Assembly: GCF_900241005.1 (NCBI RefSeq)
Contig: NZ_OEST01000002.1
Location: 1-64,000 of the forward strand
Reading direction: 5' to 3'
Length of the DNA: 64,000 nucleotides
Origin: Bacteroides cutis
GTDB taxonomy: Bacteria > Bacteroidota > Bacteroidia > Bacteroidales > Bacteroidaceae
How positions within the stretch are numbered: position 1 is the stretch's first letter; every line of letters starts with the position of its first letter. Below are positions 1-7,407 of this stretch, piece after piece. The translations under genes were made by a program, and so were the position numbers. The notes beneath the pieces were generated by a model. That model was not told where the DNA came from. It made no database searches and saw only the letters and a list, made by a program, of their open reading frames with translations.

Positions 1-125
1 CCGTAGTCGGCAAAGTACTCTTTGAGAGGAAGCCTTTAGGCGAACTGTTTATTAAACCAAAACGTCCGATGAATGATTCCGATTCAGATCAACTGAACCT
101 ATGGGGTAATTTCTTTGGACAGTAG
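1..125 (+). CDS. C-terminal fragment of an unidentified protein, possibly the last cas gene
   Basis: An open frame runs from the left edge (first full codon at 3) to a TAG at 123-125, giving about 40 residues that end in DQLNLWGNFFGQ. The gene is cut by the window edge. It stops only 2 nt before the left end of the CRISPR array. In Bacteroidota type II-C loci the array commonly follows cas9-cas1-cas2, and Cas2 tails often end in a short QLxLF-like motif, which QLNLW loosely resembles. That resemblance is weak, so the Cas2 idea rests mostly on position. It could equally be an unrelated gene that abuts the array. Confidence 0.45.
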   Translation, partial: VVGKVLFERKPLGELFIKPKRPMNDSDSDQLNLWGNFFGQ

Positions 126-127
126 TG

Positions 128-592
128 TAAAATGAAAGCAAATCACAACCATTCCGTGGATGTACTAATGAATTGATAGGTTGTTTCCAATGGTTCAAAG
201 ATACTAAAATGAAAGCAAATCACAACATCTGTGTACCTAATATACTTTCTATACGGTTGTTTCCAATGGTTCAAAGATACTAAAATGAAAGCAAATCACA
301 ACTTCTCAATTTCAGATAAATCACAATTTCCAGTTGTTTCCAATGGTTCAAAGATACTAAAATGAAAGCAAATCACAACTAAAAACCTTGCGGAATAAGC
401 CTTCCCGTAGTTGTTTCCAATGGTTCAAAGATACTAAAATGAAAGCAAATCACAACTTGAAGCTTTTGATGTGTTTAATGCTATGGGTTGTTTCCAATGG
501 TTCAAAGATACTAAAATGAAAGCAAATCACAACTATTGGTGACGCTTATTCAGAATTGTGTCGTTGTTTCCAATGGTTCAAAGATACTAAAA
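128..592 (-). CRISPR. Type II-C-like CRISPR array, six spacers, transcribed leftward
   Basis: Five complete, identical 47-nt repeats lie at 180-226, 256-302, 333-379, 410-456 and 487-533. The left terminal repeat is cut to its last 22 nt (128-149) and the right one to its first 30 nt (563-592). Spacers are 150-179, 227-255, 303-332, 380-409, 457-486 and 534-562 (29-30 nt). Read on the minus strand the repeat starts GTTGTGATTTGC and ends GGAAACAAC, the form known from Bacteroides type II-C systems; its length and its GTTGTG start fit that type. The leader lies on the right, where a full promoter overlaps the truncated first repeat. No cas9, cas1 or tracrRNA is visible in the window; they would lie left of it. 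Confidence 0.96.
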
Positions 593-611
593 CTCGCAAA
601 AAAACGGCAAA
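579..611 (-). promoter_or_regulatory. CRISPR leader promoter
   Basis: On the minus strand TTTG (608-611) is followed after 21 nt by TATCTTTG (579-586), a perfect match to the Bacteroides housekeeping promoter. The -7 element lies inside the truncated first repeat, and transcription would start near 570 and run through the array. This fixes the array orientation. Confidence 0.75.
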
Positions 612-909
612 ATTTGGATAAATAAAGTAAGTGTTTGGTATTGAGGAGAGTTAAGCCAAATTCTTATATACCTTTCCAAATCGTTAAAATGTAGGATAAT
701 GAAGGGCTAAGAGAAAGATTTGCTACTTATCCGTTGCCCTTTTTAGCCCCGGATAATCCGGCAAAATAACGCTTGACCACCTACGGTTTTACCGCTCACC
801 ATGCAAAGAACCCTATATTTTGCCCGTAGAGATAACCGTTTTTTTCTGTTTTTCATGGAAATACAGATTATGTTACCGGTATCCGGAGTTTTAGACAGGG
901 ATGGGTGGC
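593..909. other. CRISPR leader and intergenic region, no gene seen
   Basis: AT-rich leader next to the array, followed by sequence without a credible coding frame. The short open frame at 801-995 overlaps the end of the Crp-type gene antisense, has no motif, and is not supported. I found no long anti-repeat here, so no tracrRNA is called. Confidence 0.6.
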
Positions 910-1494
910 CTACAGTATGCCCGAACGTACCCGGCTCAGTGTTTCGGGCGTCATCAGCAGATAGGATGCGATATGGGATAAAGGCGCTCGTTTGATGACT
1001 TCCGGCTGGTGCTGCATCAGTTGGGTGTAGCGTTCGCGTGCCGTTTCAAACCGCCAGGAGTCAGCCTTTATTTGTGAGACAATGAGTGAATATTCGAGTA
1101 TTTTGCGATAGAACATGTTGATTTCCCAGGAAACTTCAGTGAGGAGCATCAGCTTGTCGTAAGGCAACAGATAGACTACACTGTCTTCAAGGGCTTCGAT
1201 CATGAGGTGGGTTGGCTCTTTCTTCAGCGTGCTTTCAATACAGATGATGATACAACCTTCGTAAGAGAAGTGTTCGGTAACGTCTTTTCCATTTTTGTAA
1301 TAGAACTGTCGCAACATACCTTTACCGACGAGAACCATATTGTGGCTGACTTGCCCTTCTTTCAGCAGGATCTCGCCTTTTTGTACCTCTTTACGGATAA
1401 GAATTTCTTCTATCTGTTTTCTACCTTCGGGAGCCATCCCAGGATAACGGGAATTAACGGCAGCATCTACAGTTTCCTTTAATAGTGTATCCAT
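910..1494 (-). CDS. Crp/Fnr-family transcriptional regulator
   Basis: This 194-residue protein has the layout of a small Bacteroidota Crp/Fnr regulator. A cyclic-nucleotide-binding-like beta roll lies at about residues 25-115, with KGEILLKEGQ and the glycine-rich turn around VLVGKGMLRQFY. A long dimer helix follows, then a short helix-turn-helix ending in TPETLSRVR, the usual recognition-helix sequence. The arginine-bearing phosphate cassette of cAMP-binding Crp is not evident, so the ligand is unknown. A TATCTTTG promoter element lies 33 nt upstream (1527-1534). The gene is monocistronic: the MATE gene upstream ends at 1658 and has its own promoter. Its target genes cannot be read from the sequence. 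Confidence 0.9.
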   Translation of the reverse strand: MDTLLKETVDAAVNSRYPGMAPEGRKQIEEILIRKEVQKGEILLKEGQVSHNMVLVGKGMLRQFYYKNGKDVTEHFSYEGCIIICIESTLKKEPTHLMIEALEDSVVYLLPYDKLMLLTEVSWEINMFYRKILEYSLIVSQIKADSWRFETARERYTQLMQHQPEVIKRAPLSHIASYLLMTPETLSRVRSGIL

Positions 1495-1526
1495 ACAGCC
1501 AAATCGGTTAAAGTTCGTTTTACCTG

Positions 1527-1534
1527 CAAAGATA
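1527..1534 (-). promoter_or_regulatory. -7 promoter element of the Crp/Fnr-type gene
   Basis: TATCTTTG on the minus strand, 33 nt upstream of the ATG. I see no clear -33 TTTG at 19-21 nt. Confidence 0.5.
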
Positions 1535-1657
1535 GAGGTTTTGTTTAATTACTGATTACTAATTGTGAATTAAAGCTTGCCATATTGAAGTATATTGCGT
1601 ATGATGACGCAAGTATACTATTTTTAGTTTCCGGTGCAAAAAAAGATGTTTTTTGTA

Positions 1658-3001
1658 TTAGTAATTAATGAAGCCTTTATGTACCCACTTCATACTGTAC
1701 CATCGATGTACAAAGATGATCCCCCGGATATTTTCGTCCAGTAAGAAAGCCACCCACATGCCACAGATACCCCATCCGAAAGGGATACCGAAAAGATAAC
1801 CGAGGCCGACCGCTATACTCCACATCACAACCAACCCGACATAGAACGGATAGTTGACGTCGCCTGCCGCACGCAGGGCGTTGGTGGCGAAAATATTGAT
1901 AGGGCGGCCTATTTCAAGAACTATATCGATGAATAGAATAGTGACGCCCATGTGTATGATTTCGGGATTGGAAGTGAGCCAACTAAAGATGATATGACCG
2001 AAAAATGCGAGGATGCATGAGAGTATAACGGTTATCATCACAGATTTTTTCATGACGTATTTACCCATCAGAAAGGCTGCATGCGGTTTCTTTTCGCCTA
2101 TCAGATGTCCGATGCAGATGGCACCGCCCTGTGCCATCGAGATGCTGAACAGGTAGGCAAACATAATGATATTGACGCAATAGGTACGGGTGGCGAGTGC
2201 TTCTACTCCCAGCATATTGATAAAGAAGGTGATGACAACCTGAGATGAACTGTACGATAATTGTTCTCCGGCGGAAGGTAATCCGACTTTCATCAAGTTT
2301 TTCAATTCCATCCATGGAAACGGGCGAAAGTAGGCAAGCGGAAAACGGTGAATATGTTTGCGGAACAGGATGATAAATAGGAGTAACATCGATACACCAC
2401 GACTGAAAGCTGTGGAAATGGCAGCACCTTCCACACCCATTTCAGGAAAACCGAATCGCCCGAAAATAAGTGAATAGTTACCTATTATATTAAGGATATT
2501 GATAACAACAGTTACTAACATGGGATATACAGCTTTGTTGGCGCTACGTAAAGAGGCGGAGAGAGTGAGTGAAAGTGCCTGGAAAAAAGCAAAGGCACCT
2601 ACAATACGCATATAGTCAAGACCGTCTTGCATCAGTTCGGGAGTGAGCCCCATCAGACGGAGAATGGGATTGGCACAGGAAAACAGGAGCAGACTGACAA
2701 TGATTCCGACCACCAGATTGACGATGATAGAGACACCTACAACTTGTACTACCTTCTTTTGTAGTTTAGCACCCAAGTATTGGGAACAAAGTACGGAAGT
2801 GCCGAGGTTTATGACTTCGAATACTAGGAATGTAAGCATGATAATCTGGTTGACGACACCTACGGCGGCAACACTGTTGTCTGAGTGTCGGCTCAGCATG
2901 ATGGTATCGACTGCACCGAGCATCATGATGAGAAGTGTTTCTATAAAGATGGGGGCTGCCAGTTTGGCAAGCCGTTTCTTTAAACTTTCCTGTTGTATCA
3001 T
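1658..3001 (-). CDS. MATE-family multidrug/sodium antiporter
   Basis: The product is a hydrophobic protein of 447 residues with about 12 membrane segments, the normal length for MATE exporters. It exports cationic drugs or metabolites in exchange for Na+ or H+ across the inner membrane. Diagnostic stretches are LAAPIFIETLLIMMLGAVDT in helix 1, ALRAAGDV late in the protein, and the symmetric halves each rich in small residues. An ATG 24 codons further upstream (3073) is open, but a TACCTTTG promoter element at 3030-3037 lies between the two starts and the extra residues look like an unrelated extension, so the ATG at 2999-3001 is chosen. The substrate is unknown. Confidence 0.93.
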   Translation of the reverse strand: MIQQESLKKRLAKLAAPIFIETLLIMMLGAVDTIMLSRHSDNSVAAVGVVNQIIMLTFLVFEVINLGTSVLCSQYLGAKLQKKVVQVVGVSIIVNLVVGIIVSLLLFSCANPILRLMGLTPELMQDGLDYMRIVGAFAFFQALSLTLSASLRSANKAVYPMLVTVVINILNIIGNYSLIFGRFGFPEMGVEGAAISTAFSRGVSMLLLFIILFRKHIHRFPLAYFRPFPWMELKNLMKVGLPSAGEQLSYSSSQVVITFFINMLGVEALATRTYCVNIIMFAYLFSISMAQGGAICIGHLIGEKKPHAAFLMGKYVMKKSVMITVILSCILAFFGHIIFSWLTSNPEIIHMGVTILFIDIVLEIGRPINIFATNALRAAGDVNYPFYVGLVVMWSIAVGLGYLFGIPFGWGICGMWVAFLLDENIRGIIFVHRWYSMKWVHKGFINY

Positions 3002-3029
3002 TTGGAACGTGCTGTGATGAAAAATCGCG

Positions 3030-3037
3030 CAAAGGTA
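3030..3037 (-). promoter_or_regulatory. -7 promoter element of the MATE gene
   Basis: TACCTTTG on the minus strand. It lies 28 nt upstream of the preferred ATG at 3001 and decides against the longer reading of that gene. Confidence 0.5.
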
Positions 3038-3194
3038 CAGAAAGAGGAAAGAAGAAGGATTGATACAAATCAAGAAATAGGAATTTGTAGATTTATGATT
3101 TGTAAATTCTCATTTTTTTCTTCCTATTAGAATTTGACTGTTAATGTGTTACCTCTTTTTATCGGAAAATGCTTAAAAAAATATGTGAGAAAGA

Positions 3195-3226
3195 TTTGCA
3201 AAGTCCAAAAGTTTGCCATACATTTG
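3195..3226 (+). promoter_or_regulatory. Promoter of the tRNA operon
   Basis: TTTG (3195-3198), 20 nt, then TACATTTG (3219-3226): a perfect Bacteroides promoter. The start would be near 3233, about 28 nt before tRNA-Ser. Confidence 0.8.
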
Positions 3227-3260
3227 CACCGCATTTGAGAAGAATGTTGGTTAATAAAAA

Positions 3261-3347
3261 GGAAGTTTGGGTGAGTGGCTGAAACCACCAGTTTGCTAAA
3301 CTGACGTACGGGTAACCGTACCGGGGGTTCGAATCCCCCAGCTTCCG
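3261..3347 (+). tRNA. tRNA-Ser (GCT)
   Basis: An 87-nt class II tRNA with long variable arm. The acceptor stem is GGAAGTT paired with AGCTTCC, the anticodon loop carries GCT, and the T arm contains GGTTCGAATCC. CCA is not encoded. First gene of a three-tRNA unit. Confidence 0.95.
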
Positions 3348-3353
3348 CTCTTT

Positions 3354-3426
3354 GCACTCTTAGCTCAGTTGGTAGAGCAACTGACTCTTAATCAGTGGGT
3401 CCAGGGTTCGAATCCCTGAGGGTGTA
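3354..3426 (+). tRNA. tRNA-Lys (CTT)
   Basis: A 73-nt tRNA with acceptor GCACTCT/AGGGTGT, in which the first pair is a G-U wobble. The D arm contains GCTCAGTTGGTAGAGC, and the anticodon loop ctCTTaa gives CTT. It lies 6 nt after tRNA-Ser. CCA is not encoded. Confidence 0.95.
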
Positions 3427-3441
3427 CTAAACCGGAAAGTC

Positions 3442-3513
3442 GGTGGATTCGTCTAACGGTTAGGACACATGCCTCTCACGCATGCAATACGAGTTCGATT
3501 CTCGTATCCACTA
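3442..3513 (+). tRNA. tRNA-Glu (CTC)
   Basis: A 72-nt tRNA. Acceptor GGTGGAT pairs with ATCCACT (terminal G-U). The anticodon stem CATGC/GCATG holds loop CTCTCAC with anticodon CTC. The T arm is ACGAG-TTCGATT-CTCGT. Last gene of the unit, followed by a terminator. Confidence 0.94.
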
Positions 3514-3527
3514 CAAACGATATTAAT

Positions 3528-3558
3528 GCGGTTACCTTAATGGGGTGACCGCTTTTTT
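3528..3558 (+). terminator. Terminator of the tRNA operon
   Basis: GCGGTTACC and GGTGACCGC form a stem with a short loop, followed by seven T. It ends the Ser-Lys-Glu tRNA transcript just before the promoter of the transporter gene. Confidence 0.85.
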
Positions 3559-3569
3559 TATGCTTTTAT

Positions 3570-3600
3570 TTTCAACCTACAAGGATACTTCCTATCTTTG
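3570..3600 (+). promoter_or_regulatory. Promoter of the YidE/AspT-type transporter
   Basis: TTTC (3570-3573), 19 nt, TATCTTTG (3593-3600). The transcript would start near 3607, about 20 nt before the TTG start at 3629. Confidence 0.6.
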
Positions 3601-3628
3601 CAGGCATAAACGGTAAAACTGTAAAACA

Positions 3629-5293
3629 TTGGATTGGCTATATAGTTTGTTTGTCGAACATTCCGCTTTACAGGCGGTGGTGGTACTCTCATTAATTTCC
3701 GCTATCGGATTGGGACTGGGTAAAGTGCATATCTGTGGTATATCTCTCGGTGTGACGTTTGTTTTTTTTGCAGGTATCCTTGCCGGGCATTTTGGGTTGT
3801 CCATTAATCCACAGATGTTGAACTATGCGGAAAGTTTCGGATTGGTAATATTTGTATATGCGTTGGGACTGCAAGTTGGTCCGGGCTTTTTCAGTTCTTT
3901 CCGTCAAGGAGGAGTACAACTGAATATGTTGGCGTTGGGCGTGGTGCTGATAGGTACATTGCTCACAGTACTGGGTAGTTACGGATTTGGCATTTCTTTG
4001 CCCAATATGGTTGGTATACTTTGTGGAGCTACGACTAATACGCCGGCGTTAGGTGCGGCTCAGCAAACGTTGAAGCAAATGGGGTTGGAAGCCAGTACTC
4101 CGGCATTGGGATGTGCAGTGGCTTATCCGTTGGGTGTGGTAGGGGTTATTCTTGCTGTGTTGGCTATCCGTAAGGCTTTGGCACGTAAGGAAGATTTGGA
4201 ACTCAAAGAGAAAGATGACGAGAATAAAACCTATATTGCTGCCTTTCAGGTGCACAATCCGGCTATTTTTGATAAAAGTGTCAAAGAGATAGCAAGTTTA
4301 AGTTATCAGAAATTTGTGATTTCCCGCTTGTGGAGGGATGGTAATGTAAGTATCCCGACTTCCGAAAAAGTGATAAAGGAGGGTGATCGTTTGCTGGTTA
4401 TCACTTCCGAAAAATATGCGCCTGCGCTGACTGTACTTTTTGGTGAACAGGAACATACCGATTGGAATAAGGAGGATATCGACTGGAATGCTATTGACAG
4501 CCAATTGATTTCGCAGCGTATTGTTGTGACGCGTCCTGAGTTAAATGGTAAGAAGTTGGGCTCATTGCATTTACGTAATCATTATGGCATTAATATCAGT
4601 CGTGTATACCGTAGTGGTGTACAATTGCTGGCTACGGCAGAATTAACTTTGCAATTGGGTGACCGCTTGACTGTGGTGGGTGAGGCTGCTGCCATTCAAA
4701 ATGTGGAGAAAGTATTAGGAAATGCCATCAAGAGCTTGAAAGAACCGAATTTGGTAGCAGTGTTTGTGGGTATCATATTGGGGTTGGCTTTGGGGGCTAT
4801 TCCATTTTCTATTCCGGGCATCAGTGCTCCGGTGAAACTCGGTCTGGCAGGTGGTCCTATCATTGTAGGCATTCTTATCGGTACGTTTGGTCCGCGAATG
4901 CATATGGTAACTTATACTACACGGAGCGCCAATTTGATGTTACGTGCACTGGGGTTATCTCTTTATCTGGCTTGTTTGGGACTTGATGCAGGTGCTCATT
5001 TCTTCGATACGGTATTCCGTCCGGAAGGTTTGCTGTGGATTGCCATAGGTTTCGGACTGACGGTAATTCCGGTGTTGATTATGGGTGTCATCGCATTTAA
5101 GATAATGAAAATTGATTTCGGTTCGATGGCGGGGATGTTGTGTGGAAGTATGGCAAACCCGATGGCATTGAACTATGCCAATGATACGATACCCGGTGAT
5201 AATCCGTCTGTGGCATATGCCACGGTTTATCCATTGTGTATGTTTTTGCGTGTGATTATTGCGCAAGTGTTGTTGATGTTCTTGCTTGGTTGA
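3629..5293 (+). CDS. YidE/AspT-family membrane transporter with RCK_C domains
   Basis: A 554-residue protein with two homologous membrane halves (about residues 1-170 and 375-554). Each carries the duplicated YidE/YbjL pattern: LGLQVGPGFF in the first half and LGLDAGAHFF in the second, and GATTNTPALGAAQ matched by GSMANPMALNYA. Between them sit two cytosolic TrkA-C (RCK_C) domains (about 205-370), seen as SEKVIKEGDRLLVI and TLQLGDRLTVVGE. The family includes the aspartate:alanine exchanger AspT, but most members have no proven substrate. The start is a TTG at 3629, supported by a promoter 30 nt upstream and by the conserved position of the first helix. The gene sits alone between the tRNA terminator and fbp. 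Confidence 0.9.
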   Translation: MDWLYSLFVEHSALQAVVVLSLISAIGLGLGKVHICGISLGVTFVFFAGILAGHFGLSINPQMLNYAESFGLVIFVYALGLQVGPGFFSSFRQGGVQLNMLALGVVLIGTLLTVLGSYGFGISLPNMVGILCGATTNTPALGAAQQTLKQMGLEASTPALGCAVAYPLGVVGVILAVLAIRKALARKEDLELKEKDDENKTYIAAFQVHNPAIFDKSVKEIASLSYQKFVISRLWRDGNVSIPTSEKVIKEGDRLLVITSEKYAPALTVLFGEQEHTDWNKEDIDWNAIDSQLISQRIVVTRPELNGKKLGSLHLRNHYGINISRVYRSGVQLLATAELTLQLGDRLTVVGEAAAIQNVEKVLGNAIKSLKEPNLVAVFVGIILGLALGAIPFSIPGISAPVKLGLAGGPIIVGILIGTFGPRMHMVTYTTRSANLMLRALGLSLYLACLGLDAGAHFFDTVFRPEGLLWIAIGFGLTVIPVLIMGVIAFKIMKIDFGSMAGMLCGSMANPMALNYANDTIPGDNPSVAYATVYPLCMFLRVIIAQVLLMFLLG

Positions 5294-5405
5294 TAATTGA
5301 TAGTAAGAGATTGATAATTGGAAGTTGAGAATTAAAGTTTCAGAGTGATTTTAAATAAAGTAACTTTCATCGTAATTTGTAAATCGTTAAATCGTAAATA
5401 ATATC

Positions 5406-7394
5406 ATGGGAACCATTACTCCTGAAAGTATTGTTAGTGACCTGCGCTATTTGCAACTGTTGTCACGTAGTTTTCCTACTATCGCTGATGCCAGTACGGA
5501 AATCATAAATTTGGAAGCTATTCTGAATTTGCCGAAAGGTACAGAACATTTTCTCACTGATATTCATGGTGAATATGAGGCTTTCCAGCATGTATTGAAG
5601 AATGCTTCGGGAGCTGTGAAACGGAAAGTGAATGAGATTTTTGGTCATACCTTGCGTGAAAGCGAGAAGAAAGAGCTGTGTACTTTGATTTATTATCCGG
5701 AGGAGAAGTTACAATTGATAAAAGAGCATGAAACAGATTTGGATGATTGGTATCTGATTACTTTGAACCAATTAGTGAAAGTCTGCCAGAATGTTTCTTC
5801 TAAATATACACGTTCTAAAGTACGTAAGGCACTTCCGGCAGAATTTTCGTATATTATTCAGGAGTTGTTGCACGAATCGAGTATAGAACCGAACAAACAC
5901 GCTTACATCAATGTAATTATCAGTACCATTATTACTACAAAACGTTCCGATGATTTTATCATTGCCATGTGTAATTTGATACAACGTCTGACGATTGATT
6001 CTTTGCACATTGTTGGTGACATTTATGACCGTGGACCGGGCGCTCATATCATTATGGATACGCTTTGCGATTATCATAACTTCGATATTCAGTGGGGAAA
6101 TCATGATATTTTGTGGATGGGAGCTGCATCGGGTAATAATGCCTGCATTGCCAATGTTATCCGCATGTCCATGCGTTATGCCAATCTGGCAACGTTAGAA
6201 GATGGCTATGGTATCAATCTGTTACCCCTTGCTACGTTTGCTATGGATACATACGGTGATGATCCTTGTACAATCTTTGCTCCGAAGATGAATTTTGCCG
6301 ACTCGGAATACAATGAAAAGACGTTGCGTCTGATTACTCAGATGCATAAGGCGATTACGGTTATTCAACTGAAACTGGAGGCGGATATCATCAGCCGTCG
6401 TCCTGAGTTCAATATGGAAAGCCGGAAGTTATTGCATAGGATTGATTTTGAGCGTGGAGTATTTATGTACGAAGGTAAGGAATATGAGTTGCGTGATACC
6501 AACTTCCCGACGGTTGATCCTGCGGATCCTTACCGCTTGTCGGATGAGGAAAAGGAATTGGTAGATAAGATCCATGCCTCGTTCATGAATAGTGAGAAGT
6601 TGAAAAAACATATGCGGTGCCTGTTTACATACGGTGGTATGTATCTGGTTTGTAACAGTAACCTGCTATATCATGCTTCCGTACCTCTGAATGAGGATGG
6701 TAGTTTTAAGCATGTACGTATCGGAAAGAAGGAATATTGGGGGTATAAATTGCTGCAAAAAACTGATCAATTGATACGTACAGCCTATTTCGATGAGGAT
6801 GGTTCTAAAGAAAAACTGTTTGCCTTGGACTATGTCTGGTATATGTGGTGTGGCCCTAATGCACCATCATTCGACAAGGATAAGATGGCTACCTTTGAAC
6901 GTTACTTTGTTGCCGATAAGGAGCTGCATAAAGAGACTAAAGGGTATTATTATACTTTGCGTAATCGTGCGGATATCTGCGATAATATATTGACTGAGTT
7001 TGGTGTAGAACCAGGACCCCATTCACATATCATTAACGGTCATGTGCCTGTAAAAACCATTAAGGGTGAGAAACCTATCAAAGCCGATGGTAAGTTGCTG
7101 GTGATTGATGGCGGTTTCTCTAAAGCTTATCAGCCTGAAACCGGTATTGCGGGTTATACATTGGTGTATCATTCCCATGGTTTGCAGCTGGTACAGCACG
7201 AACCTTTCCAAAGTCGCCAGAAGGCAATAGAGGAAGGGCAGGATATTAAGTCTACCACATTTGTTATCGAGTTCAATTCACAGCGTATGATGGTGAAAGA
7301 TACGGATAAAGGCAAAGTACTTGTGACACAAATCCAGGACTTGAAAAAATTACTAGTAGCGTATAGAACGGGATTTATAAAAGAGAAACAATGA
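5406..7394 (+). CDS. fbp: Class III fructose-1,6-bisphosphatase
   Basis: This 662-residue enzyme removes the C1 phosphate of fructose 1,6-bisphosphate in gluconeogenesis and supplies hexose phosphates to biosynthesis. It belongs to the Fbp type of Firmicutes and Bacteroidota, which is unrelated to E. coli Fbp and built on a calcineurin-like fold. The metal-site motifs GDIYDRGPG (about residue 203) and WGNHDILWMG (about 230) are clear, with a late INGHVPVK carrying a further histidine. The length is normal for the class. The start at 5406 is the first ATG after a 112-nt spacer from the transporter gene. The neighbour on the 3' side converges on it with 13 nt between stop codons. Confidence 0.96.
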   Translation: MGTITPESIVSDLRYLQLLSRSFPTIADASTEIINLEAILNLPKGTEHFLTDIHGEYEAFQHVLKNASGAVKRKVNEIFGHTLRESEKKELCTLIYYPEEKLQLIKEHETDLDDWYLITLNQLVKVCQNVSSKYTRSKVRKALPAEFSYIIQELLHESSIEPNKHAYINVIISTIITTKRSDDFIIAMCNLIQRLTIDSLHIVGDIYDRGPGAHIIMDTLCDYHNFDIQWGNHDILWMGAASGNNACIANVIRMSMRYANLATLEDGYGINLLPLATFAMDTYGDDPCTIFAPKMNFADSEYNEKTLRLITQMHKAITVIQLKLEADIISRRPEFNMESRKLLHRIDFERGVFMYEGKEYELRDTNFPTVDPADPYRLSDEEKELVDKIHASFMNSEKLKKHMRCLFTYGGMYLVCNSNLLYHASVPLNEDGSFKHVRIGKKEYWGYKLLQKTDQLIRTAYFDEDGSKEKLFALDYVWYMWCGPNAPSFDKDKMATFERYFVADKELHKETKGYYYTLRNRADICDNILTEFGVEPGPHSHIINGHVPVKTIKGEKPIKADGKLLVIDGGFSKAYQPETGIAGYTLVYHSHGLQLVQHEPFQSRQKAIEEGQDIKSTTFVIEFNSQRMMVKDTDKGKVLVTQIQDLKKLLVAYRTGFIKEKQ

Positions 7395-7407
7395 GATAAA
7401 TGGCTAT

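Noticed and set aside
303-332. Spacer 3 contains AAATCACAA like the repeat end, suggesting a repeat-derived spacer
   Set aside because: Nine shared AT-rich bases are not enough to infer origin; spacer boundaries are regular.
700-740. Possible tracrRNA anti-repeat in the leader
   Set aside because: Only eight bases (AGCAAATC on the minus strand) match the repeat complement. A real anti-repeat would match over about 20 nt or more.
801-995. Open frame of 64 codons next to the leader
   Set aside because: It overlaps the Crp-type gene antisense, has no promoter or recognisable protein features.
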